NCBI GenBank assembly: GCA_022843585.1
Contig: JALHNJ010000001.1
Coordinates: 1 to 64,000 of the forward strand
Reading direction: 5' to 3'
From: Chitinophagaceae bacterium
GTDB lineage: Bacteria; Bacteroidota; Bacteroidia; Chitinophagales; Chitinophagaceae
Length of the DNA stretch: 64,000 nucleotides
Below the pieces are notes generated by a model. It was not told the origin of the DNA. It did no database searches and saw only the letters and a program-made list of their open reading frames with translations. Position numbers and translations under genes: made by a program. Shown piece after piece: positions 8,358-15,497 of this stretch. How positions within the stretch are numbered: position 1 is the stretch's first letter; each line of letters starts with the position of its first letter.

Positions 8358-9257
8358 TCAACTTTTTGTCTTGCTTTTGAACACCGAAATAATTACCCCG
8401 CTAAGAATTATACAAAGAATACCTGCAGAAGACATCAGGTCCGGAAAAGCATCGCCCAATGCCATTCCAATAAAAACAGAGAAAATGATATTGGCGTAAC
8501 CAATCGACGAAACAACACCTGCTTTATCTGCACCATACGCTTTGGTAACAAAGTATTGTCCAAATAAAGCAGCCAGGCCGAGCCACAACACATAAAACCA
8601 TTCAATACCGGATGGCCATTTCCATTGTATAAAGAATACATCGTCGGGAGTAATATTAAAAATATAACCAATAAACATTAAGATGGTTGGTACTAACACT
8701 CCGGTGCCGATAAAAGCCAACACAATTATTCTTGAATCATAATAACCGGCCAGCCTGTTTACAGTTATGTAGGCTAAGGCAGAAGTAATACCGGATAACA
8801 ACCCTGCCATATGATAATACCACGGAAAGTGCATGGCGGGTTTATAGATCAGCAACATTCCGGCAAAGCCGAGCAGCACAGCCAGTAAAACTATTCTGCC
8901 ATGATACTCCCGGAATAATAAAAATGAAAACACCGCAATGAATAATGCAGAAGTGAGATTATACGTCATGGCAGTGCCCAGCGGCAGATGAAGTATACAA
9001 TACAATAAGGTGTACAATGCAGTGGTGCCCATCATCCCCCGAAAGATCAGCAAACGAAACTTTCCGCCTTTGTTCTCTGGCGGTTTTGCAAGAAAGCCGG
9101 CAATTAAAACAAGCAACCCAACGGCGTTTCTCCAGAATACTAATTGGCCTGCACCAAAACTTCCTTTTAATAATTTAGCGGCTCCTCCCATTAATGAAAA
9201 GCCAAGTGCTGCTAACAGCATGTATAAAATTCCTTTGTATCGGGAGTCGATAGCCAT
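8358..9257 (-). CDS. EamA/DMT-family transporter, ten membrane helices
   Basis: This 299-residue protein is almost wholly hydrophobic, with ten predicted helices in two five-helix EamA halves (MAIDSRYKGILYMLLAALGF at the start). DMT transporters move small metabolites such as amino acids or nucleotides across the inner membrane; this one has no specific signature. Its ATG overlaps the stop of the aminotransferase gene as TAATG, so the two are translationally coupled. That pairing suggests, weakly, an amino-acid-related substrate. Confidence 0.85.
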   Translation of the reverse strand: MAIDSRYKGILYMLLAALGFSLMGGAAKLLKGSFGAGQLVFWRNAVGLLVLIAGFLAKPPENKGGKFRLLIFRGMMGTTALYTLLYCILHLPLGTAMTYNLTSALFIAVFSFLLFREYHGRIVLLAVLLGFAGMLLIYKPAMHFPWYYHMAGLLSGITSALAYITVNRLAGYYDSRIIVLAFIGTGVLVPTILMFIGYIFNITPDDVFFIQWKWPSGIEWFYVLWLGLAALFGQYFVTKAYGADKAGVVSSIGYANIIFSVFIGMALGDAFPDLMSSAGILCIILSGVIISVFKSKTKS

Positions 9258-10399
9258 TAGAACCAGGACAATTTTTCAACAGCGGCTTCTAATGTTTCTT
9301 TCTTTTTAGAAAAACAAAACCGCAAAACTTTATCATCTTTTCCATTATGATAAAAGGCAGATACAGGAATGGTGGCTACGCCAGCCTCTTTTGTTAACCG
9401 TATGGCTAACTCTTTATCCGTTTCGTCACTTATCCGTTCGTAGGTGCCGCAAATAAAATAACTGCCCGAAGATTGTTGCAGGGTGAATCTTGTTTGCTTC
9501 ATTAACTCCGTAAAATAATCTCTTTTCGCTTGCATAAAAGAAGATAAAGACAAATAGGCTTCTTTATTTTTTAAAAATTCTGCCAACGCAACTTGTGCAG
9601 GGGTAAAACAAGAGAAGCAATTATACTGGTGTACTTTTCTAAACTCTTTTGTTAGCTCCGCAGGGGCAATACAATAGCCCAACTTCCAGCCAGTGCAATT
9701 ATATGTTTTGCCGAATGAAGAGCAAACAAAGCTGCGTTGCAACAAATCGGGATAGCGTAAAATACTTTGGTGAGGAATATTATCAAATATCAAATGCTCA
9801 TACACTTCATCGCTGATGATAAAAATATTTGTTCCGTCCACGATCTTTTTTAATTCTTGAACATCATTTTCACCAATCACACTTCCGGTTGGATTGTGCG
9901 GTGAGTTGATAATGATAGCTTTTGTTTTAGCACTAATGGCGGCTTGTACTGCCTCCCAATCAATATGATAGTCGGGATACACCAAATCAATGGTTATGGC
10001 TTTAGCACCGTTGATCTCAATATTGGGGATGTAACTATCATACGCCGGTTCAAAAACAATTACTTCATCACCCGGTTGCAGAATAGAAGTAAATGCAGAA
10101 TAGATAGCATAGGTACCGCCGGGTGTGATGGTAATTTCAGTAGCAGGATTAATAGTCGCCCCATATAAAAAACTCGCTTTCTCCGCAATAGATTCCCGCA
10201 AAGGCATCCAACCCGGCATTGGTGAATACTGGTTAAAATCATTTTTCATGGCCTTATTCACCAAACTGGTTAATTCATCACTCATGGAGAAATCCGGAAA
10301 ACCCTGCCCAAGATTAACCGCATTATATTCGGTGGCCAGCCCACTCATTATCGTAAAGATGGTAGTGCCAACATTGGGTAATTTTGAATTAATATGCAA
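9257..10399 (-). CDS. PLP aminotransferase, methionine/kynurenine type (YbdL-like)
   Basis: The fold-type I aminotransferase has the family N-terminus SKLPNVGTTIF..M and NLGQGFPDF, the substrate motif NSPHNPTGSV, DEVYEHL, and the PLP lysine in SSFGKTYNCTGWKLGY. Proteins with this pattern in bacteria are usually methionine or aromatic aminotransferases. No ATG exists near the conserved N-terminus. A TTG at 10399 (MHINSKLP) fits the family better than the upstream TTG at 10441. It is the first gene of a three-gene operon (aminotransferase, EamA transporter, M24 peptidase). Confidence 0.88.
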   Translation of the reverse strand: MHINSKLPNVGTTIFTIMSGLATEYNAVNLGQGFPDFSMSDELTSLVNKAMKNDFNQYSPMPGWMPLRESIAEKASFLYGATINPATEITITPGGTYAIYSAFTSILQPGDEVIVFEPAYDSYIPNIEINGAKAITIDLVYPDYHIDWEAVQAAISAKTKAIIINSPHNPTGSVIGENDVQELKKIVDGTNIFIISDEVYEHLIFDNIPHQSILRYPDLLQRSFVCSSFGKTYNCTGWKLGYCIAPAELTKEFRKVHQYNCFSCFTPAQVALAEFLKNKEAYLSLSSFMQAKRDYFTELMKQTRFTLQQSSGSYFICGTYERISDETDKELAIRLTKEAGVATIPVSAFYHNGKDDKVLRFCFSKKKETLEAAVEKLSWF

Positions 10400-10508
10400 A
10401 AGGAATAGATTGAAGATGAATGATGGGTAAAAATAAATCAAAAGCGTTTATCAACTGGGACAAACCATTTGCAGCAAATACCCGTTGGTAATAGCAAGGG
10501 AAATCGTA

Positions 10509-11480
10509 ATGAAAAAACAACTACAAGCTTTTTTTAACCCGGAGCAGTTTCATGGCTGGGGAAAAACCAAAAATTACTTTGAGGGATGGTATTTTAAAGT
10601 AGTGAATGAAGCAGAAACAAAAGCTTTGGCATTTATCCCCGGTGTTGCGATGGACACACAGGGTAACCAGCAATCGTTTATTCAAGTATTGGACGGAAAA
10701 GACAAAACAGCTATTTACCACAAGTTTGATAGAAAAGATTTTATACCAACTGGCGGCAGGTTCTTAATTGATATTAAGAACAATCATTTTACGGCAGAGC
10801 AAATTTATCTTGATTTACCCGGCATTAATGGGCGGCTGAACTTTTCAGGAAATGTTCCATGGCCCAATAAAATTTATTCCCCTGGAATTATGGGCCCGTT
10901 TGCATTTGTTCCATTTATGGAATGTTATCATGGTATTGTGAGTATGGATCATCATGTCGAAGGACAATTAACAATCAACAACGAGTTGGTTGATTTTACC
11001 AACGGCCGTGGGTATATTGAAAAGGACTGGGGCCGGTCTTTTCCCTCAGCCTATGTATGGATGCAAACAAATCATTTTAGTGAGCCCGGCATTTCGCTTA
11101 AAACATCTGTGGCAAAAATTCCGTGGATCAGAAAATCCTTTGTGGGTTTTATCGGCGGTCTTTGGCTGCACGATAAACTATACCAATTCACTACTTACAA
11201 CAGCTCATCTTTACGTAAATCTGCAATCACAGAAGAAAAAGTGGAACTGGTTATCGAAAACAAAAACTACCGGATTGAAATTTTGGCGCATCGGGACGAA
11301 GCAACCGCACTAGCATCTCCCATTGGCGGACTAATGGATGGACGGGTTGAAGAAAGTATGACAGCCAAGGTGGATGTACAATTGCTTAATAAGAAAACAA
11401 AACAGATTGTGTTTGAAGATTCTGGCAGAAATGCCGGGCTTGAAGTAGCTGGCAAAATAGAAGAAATACAGGTGGGATAA
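10509..11480 (+). CDS. Tocopherol cyclase-like protein
   Basis: The 323-residue protein starts at the internal ATG at 10509 (MKKQLQAFFNPEQFHGW). It shows the pattern of the tocopherol cyclase-like family: FHGW near the N-terminus, YFEGWYFKV, IYSPGIMGPFAFVPFMECYH, and GYIEKDWGRSFPSAYVWMQT. In plants and cyanobacteria the family closes the chromanol ring of tocopherol. In Bacteroidota, which lack tocopherol, the substrate is unknown and is more likely a lipid or quinone. It is monocistronic and its stop codon directly abuts that of the convergent YjbR gene. Confidence 0.75.
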   Translation: MKKQLQAFFNPEQFHGWGKTKNYFEGWYFKVVNEAETKALAFIPGVAMDTQGNQQSFIQVLDGKDKTAIYHKFDRKDFIPTGGRFLIDIKNNHFTAEQIYLDLPGINGRLNFSGNVPWPNKIYSPGIMGPFAFVPFMECYHGIVSMDHHVEGQLTINNELVDFTNGRGYIEKDWGRSFPSAYVWMQTNHFSEPGISLKTSVAKIPWIRKSFVGFIGGLWLHDKLYQFTTYNSSSLRKSAITEEKVELVIENKNYRIEILAHRDEATALASPIGGLMDGRVEESMTAKVDVQLLNKKTKQIVFEDSGRNAGLEVAGKIEEIQVG

Positions 11481-11807
11481 TTATTTTTTCTTTTTTGAAA
11501 CGAGATCATACGAATGGTCGATCCACTCTTTCACTTGTTTTGTAGCAACAGAACCATCAACAACTACTGTATTCCAATGTTTCTTATTCATGTGATATCC
11601 GGGAAGAACACAGGGAAACTCTTCTCTTAGCTCAATGGCTTTATCCGGATCACATTTTACATTAAAGCTAAGCTGTTCACTATCCAGCCCCGTTAGTAAA
11701 AATATTTTTCCCGACACTTTAAATACCAGTGTGTCCGGACCAAAAGGAAGCGTTTCCTCCACATCGGGTTTTGACAAACAATAATGTCGTAAGGATTCAA
11801 TGTCCAT
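11481..11807 (-). CDS. MmcQ/YjbR-family protein
   Basis: The 108-residue protein has the YjbR pattern: CLSKPDVEETLPFG at the N-terminus, VFKVSGKIFLL, PGYHMNKKHWNTV, and an end with WIDHSYDLV. The family has a CyaY-like fold and was named for binding DNA in some members, but its function is not settled. It is the third gene of an operon, one base downstream of the RidA-like gene. Confidence 0.85.
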   Translation of the reverse strand: MDIESLRHYCLSKPDVEETLPFGPDTLVFKVSGKIFLLTGLDSEQLSFNVKCDPDKAIELREEFPCVLPGYHMNKKHWNTVVVDGSVATKQVKEWIDHSYDLVSKKKK

Positions 11808-11808
11808 A

Positions 11809-12198
11809 TCAGGAAGTAATTATAGCCGTTGCTTCAATCTCAATTAAATATTCCGGAGCAATAAGTCCTTTCACTTCTATCATGGAAGTGCAAGGCTTTA
11901 TTGCTGAAAAAAATTCTCCATGTGCTTTACCATATTCTTCCCAACGACTGATATCCGTTACAAACATTCTTGTTCTTACCACATTTTTTAAAGAAGCACC
12001 AGCATTTTGCAAAACCCGTTCTATTTTTTCTATAATGAATTTTGTTTGTGCATAGGCATCGTCTTCACCAACCAGCAAACTGTTTTCATCAACAGCCACA
12101 GTGCCTGTTACTTCAATAGTGTTTCCGACTTTTACAGCACGGCTATAGCCAACAACGTCTTCCCATTTGGCTCCGGAGGAATAGTTTATACGCTCCAT
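11809..12198 (-). CDS. RidA/YjgF-family protein lacking the usual catalytic arginine
   Basis: This 129-residue chorismate-mutase-like protein has the Rid family pattern VVGYSRAVKVGNTIEVTG, VVRTRMFVTDISRWEEYG and LIEIEATAI. In RidA proper an arginine lies just before the SCVEV-type strand and is needed for imine deaminase activity. Here that place reads CTSMIEV, so the arginine is absent. The protein is therefore probably not a classic enamine/imine deaminase. Its start overlaps the exonuclease stop as TAATG. Confidence 0.82.
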   Translation of the reverse strand: MERINYSSGAKWEDVVGYSRAVKVGNTIEVTGTVAVDENSLLVGEDDAYAQTKFIIEKIERVLQNAGASLKNVVRTRMFVTDISRWEEYGKAHGEFFSAIKPCTSMIEVKGLIAPEYLIEIEATAIITS

Positions 12199-12920
12199 TA
12201 GTTTTTTATTTCTATGTTTTCTTCTTTTATTAATTGTTCACCATTCATTCTCAATAAAATTTGTGCCACTGTTACTACATCTTTCTGGCAGTAGGTAACG
12301 ATGCGCTGCAAATTTTTTTCTATCCAATATACTTCCCACACCCTGCTTCCGTCAATATCATCTTTGGGTGTTTTAATACCTAGTGTATGTGCCAGCAGGT
12401 TTAATGAAGTAAAACTTTTATAATCACCAAACTTCCACAACTCCAATGTATCATAATGATAAACCTCCCAGGGTTTCTTACCCGACATATTTAAGATGGA
12501 AGGAATAGAAAGGTTGTTAATTATCATTCTTCGGCATAAGTAAGGAAAATCAAATTCTTTTCCATTGTGGGCACAAAGAAATTTTGGTTCACCTGTTGCC
12601 CATTTGCTGAGCATATCAATAAACTGTTGCAACAGAAGTGCTTCATCATCGCCAAAAAAGCTTTTTAGAAGAAGCTTTTTACTATCTCCGTTTCCATGTA
12701 ATATGCCACAACTAATACATACTATTTTTCCAAACTCAGCATAGATCCCAGCACGGGGGTATAAACTTTCATTGGTTTGTCCTTCATGATATTTTGAAAG
12801 CGAATTTGATTTGGTGTCCCATAATTGTTTCCAATCTTCGGGCAATTGGGTGTAGTCTGGATATTGTGGCACGGTTTCAATATCAAGGAAGAGAATATTA
12901 TTGATTGGTAGTGCAGCCAT
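12198..12920 (-). CDS. Predicted 3'-5' exonuclease, DEDD superfamily (DNA polymerase B-like)
   Basis: The 240-residue protein has the DEDD exonuclease residues in order: FLDIET near residue 12, a central Asp in CAHNGKEFDFPYLCRR, and the last Asp in YCQKDVVTVAQILL. This matches the polB-like predicted exonuclease family found as stand-alone proteins in Bacteroidota. It should remove nucleotides from a 3' end; whether from DNA or RNA is unknown. It is the first gene of a tightly coupled operon with the RidA-like and YjbR-like genes. Confidence 0.82.
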   Translation of the reverse strand: MAALPINNILFLDIETVPQYPDYTQLPEDWKQLWDTKSNSLSKYHEGQTNESLYPRAGIYAEFGKIVCISCGILHGNGDSKKLLLKSFFGDDEALLLQQFIDMLSKWATGEPKFLCAHNGKEFDFPYLCRRMIINNLSIPSILNMSGKKPWEVYHYDTLELWKFGDYKSFTSLNLLAHTLGIKTPKDDIDGSRVWEVYWIEKNLQRIVTYCQKDVVTVAQILLRMNGEQLIKEENIEIKN

Positions 12921-12942
12921 AAAAAAGTTTGTCTATAAAAGT

Positions 12943-12966
12943 AAAAAACCCCGGACAAACCGGGGC
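12943..12966 (-). terminator. Rho-independent terminator after manC
   Basis: On the minus strand CCCCGG and CCGGGG pair around TTTGT, followed by six T. It starts 27 bases after the manC stop. Both the GC stem and the T-run make this a convincing intrinsic terminator. Confidence 0.85.
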
Positions 12967-12992
12967 TATTACTTTTAGGTAATTTTTATCTG

Positions 12993-14075
12993 TTAAAGGA
13001 ACTTGTCGCCTTTGTTCCGCTTTACTTCCGCCACATATTCTTTTATTTCCTGCTCTTTATCTTTTTTGCAGATCAGCAACACATCCTTGGTATCAACTAT
13101 AATATAGTCTTTTAGACCCTGCAACAATACCAATTTGTTATCGGGAACATGTACCATACAATTATTGGCATCCACCACCATTACGTTTTTTCCTACTACA
13201 GCATTGCCAAAATAATCCTTTTCTTTATTGTCCCAGGCACTGTTCCAGGTTCCCAGGTCGCTCCAGGAAAAAGAGGCTGGTATTACAAAAACATTATCCG
13301 CTTTTTCCATCACAGCAAAATCGATGGAGATATTGGTGCATTGCGGATAAATGCTTTCAATCGCTTCTTTCTCTTCGGCAGTATTAAAACGTTCTTTTTC
13401 CGCCGCAAATAATTCATATAATTCGGGTTCAAGCTTTTCAAGTGCTTTTAAAATGTTTTTTACTTTCCAGGTAAAGATGCCGGCATTCCATAAAAAATCA
13501 CCACTTGCGATGAAGGCCTTTGCAATATCAATATTTGGCTTTTCGGTAAATGTTTTTACTTTATAAACAGCAGGTGCTGCTTCGGCAGTTTCATGCTGTA
13601 TATAACCATAGCCAGTGTTTGGATAAGTTGGGGTTACTCCAATAGTAACCAGCGCATTAATATGGTCAACAAAATCAAATGCTTTTTTTGCTGTTTTTAC
13701 AAACTCATCTGTTTCAAGAATTAGATTATCAGCAGGTGCTGCAATCATCAAGGCTTTAGGATCTTTCTTAATAAGCTTAAAAGCGATATAAGCAATGCAG
13801 GGTGCTGTATTTTTCCTGGAGGGCTCAGCTACAATATTTTCTTCGGGTAAATCGGGCAGTTGTTTTTTTACCAGACCTACATATTCCTGGGCGGTTACGA
13901 TGTAAATATTTTCTTTTGGAACCAGTTTACTGTAGCGTTCAAATGTTTGCTGTATCAGCGTTTTGCCAATACCGAGAATATCTAAGAATTGTTTGGGGTA
14001 AGCCGTACGGCTCATTGGCCAAAACCTACTACCGATACCCCCGGCCATTATTGCTACGTAGTGATGTTTGTTCAT
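12993..14075 (-). CDS. manC: Mannose-1-phosphate guanylyltransferase
   Basis: The enzyme forms GDP-mannose from mannose-1-phosphate and GTP. The start is the ATG at 14075 (MNKHHYVAIMAGGIGSRFWP), placing the nucleotide-binding GGxGSRxWP signature at residues ~10-18; PKQFLDI follows. FTEKP and GTWNSAWD also fit. At about 360 residues it is the single-domain form without a fused mannose-6-phosphate isomerase. It lies downstream of kdsD, with a hairpin in between, so it may be partly cotranscribed with that LPS-sugar gene. GDP-mannose feeds surface polysaccharides. Confidence 0.92.
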   Translation of the reverse strand: MNKHHYVAIMAGGIGSRFWPMSRTAYPKQFLDILGIGKTLIQQTFERYSKLVPKENIYIVTAQEYVGLVKKQLPDLPEENIVAEPSRKNTAPCIAYIAFKLIKKDPKALMIAAPADNLILETDEFVKTAKKAFDFVDHINALVTIGVTPTYPNTGYGYIQHETAEAAPAVYKVKTFTEKPNIDIAKAFIASGDFLWNAGIFTWKVKNILKALEKLEPELYELFAAEKERFNTAEEKEAIESIYPQCTNISIDFAVMEKADNVFVIPASFSWSDLGTWNSAWDNKEKDYFGNAVVGKNVMVVDANNCMVHVPDNKLVLLQGLKDYIIVDTKDVLLICKKDKEQEIKEYVAEVKRNKGDKFL

Positions 14076-14096
14076 GTTGATTAGTGAGTGGTAAAT

Positions 14097-14119
14097 AAAG
14101 AATGAAACCTTCATTCTTT
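14097..14119 (-). terminator. Perfect 10-bp hairpin between kdsD and manC
   Basis: AAAGAATGAA and TTCATTCTTT form a 10-base-pair stem with a 3-base loop, followed on the minus strand by ATTT. It lies just after the kdsD stop and before the manC start. The stem is AT-rich, so termination would be weak; an attenuator or RNA processing signal is also possible. Confidence 0.5.
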
Positions 14120-14130
14120 AGTTGCCGGTT

Positions 14131-15093
14131 TTATATCAATCCCTCTCTTATTAAATCATGCAAATGTATAATCCCTAAATACTTTCCGTTTTCTGATACC
14201 GCCAGTTGTGATATTCCTTTTTTTCGCAATTGATCCAGTGCATTAACAGCCATTTCATCTGGCCCAATGGATTGCGGATTTTTTGTCATAATATCATCTG
14301 CAATAATTTTATCAATAGCCGTGTTCTTTTCCAGCATTCTTCTCAGGTCACCATCGGTAATGATGCCGAGTAAATCATTTTCCTTGTTTACAACAGCTGT
14401 TATACCCAATCTTTTTTTGGTCATTTCAACAATCACTTCTTTTAGTGATTGTCCGGACAAAACCTTTGGTTTCTCGTTGTCTTCATATAGGTCAGCAACC
14501 CGTAAGTATAATTTTTTGCCCAACATTCCGCCGGGGTGAAATTTAGCAAAGTCATCTGTTTGAAACCCTTTTAACTCCATCAGGCAAACTGCCAACGCAT
14601 CGCCCATTACTAACTGTGCCGTGGTACTGGTTGTTGGCGCCAAATTATTCGGACAAGCTTCTTGTTCAACCGTAGTGTTTAAAACTATTGTTGCATTTTT
14701 AGCAAGGTAGGAGTCTATGCTACCCACCATTCCAATTAGTATATTACCAAAATTTCTTAGCAGCGGCACCAATACTTTAATCTCCGGGCTTTCGCCGCTT
14801 TTGCTGATTACAATAATAATATCATCTTGTTGCACCATTCCCAAATCTCCATGAATGGCATCTGCGGCATGCATAAAAACAGAGGGGGTGCCGGTTGAAT
14901 TAAAAGTCGCGACTATTTTTTGTGCTATAACGGCGCTTTTGCCTATGCCACTAACAACCACACGGCCTTTGCATACAGCAATGGCGTTTACGGATTTTTC
15001 AAAATCATCGTTGATGAATAAGGCAAGACCAGCAACGGACCGGGCTTCTAATTCAATCGTTCTGAGTGCAACCTGTTTTATTGATAGCGACAT
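14131..15093 (-). CDS. kdsD: D-arabinose-5-phosphate isomerase, SIS plus two CBS domains
   Basis: The 320-residue protein has an N-terminal SIS sugar-isomerase domain (GIGKSAVIAQKI, HAADAIHGDLGM, ISKSGESPEI) and a pair of CBS domains from about residue 205. This is the KpsF/GutQ/KdsD arrangement. It converts ribulose-5-phosphate to arabinose-5-phosphate, the first step to Kdo in lipopolysaccharide. Length is standard. It is the first gene before manC, on the same strand, with both serving envelope sugar synthesis. Confidence 0.92.
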   Translation of the reverse strand: MSLSIKQVALRTIELEARSVAGLALFINDDFEKSVNAIAVCKGRVVVSGIGKSAVIAQKIVATFNSTGTPSVFMHAADAIHGDLGMVQQDDIIIVISKSGESPEIKVLVPLLRNFGNILIGMVGSIDSYLAKNATIVLNTTVEQEACPNNLAPTTSTTAQLVMGDALAVCLMELKGFQTDDFAKFHPGGMLGKKLYLRVADLYEDNEKPKVLSGQSLKEVIVEMTKKRLGITAVVNKENDLLGIITDGDLRRMLEKNTAIDKIIADDIMTKNPQSIGPDEMAVNALDQLRKKGISQLAVSENGKYLGIIHLHDLIREGLI

Positions 15094-15497
15094 AATATAT
15101 CTAAATACCGGTTATTTTGTCCAAACGAAAGTCCGAGAGCTGAACACAACAACCGGTAACGGCGGCAAATTTAGAGTTTTTGCAATGAAGAGCCTGTTAT
15201 GCAATCGTTGTACCTGAATTTTAACTGATTCTCCTTTCGACAGCCGATAAAATAGCATAAATTTGCTCTCCTCTTTTTGACGGGTGCAGTTTTGTGCGAC
15301 AAGAATACTTGCCTCTTGTTTATCATCTATAAGCATCTACCCGCCATTCAGACAGAAAAACACTTAGTTATCCGACGATTATATACCGTGTGAAAAAATA
15401 TGTTTACCCGGTAAACTCCATTCGGGTAAAAAGAAGTATCTTAAACAATAGGCAATAGTAGCCCCGGAATTTTCGGAATGAAAGAAATAAATGAGTA
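15094..15497. other. 404-base divergent intergenic region between kdsD and recQ
   Basis: No credible gene is seen; the 74-codon minus ORF at 15112-15336 has no motif. A minus-strand TAAATTTG (15173-15166) fits the -7 box and may start kdsD with a leader of ~65 bases. On the recQ side a perfect palindrome GTTTACC-C-GGTAAAC lies at 15402-15416, and CGGGTAAAAA occurs at 15423-15432. Confidence 0.45.
15402..15416. promoter_or_regulatory. Perfect inverted repeat upstream of recQ (possible operator)
   Basis: GTTTACC and GGTAAAC are exact reverse complements around one base, about 80 bases before the recQ start. The size and symmetry suit a dimeric regulator. No cognate regulator is known from the window, so this is only a candidate. 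Confidence 0.35.

Noticed and set aside
15112-15336. 74-codon ORF in the kdsD-recQ gap
   Set aside because: No domain pattern; the region is better read as promoter DNA.
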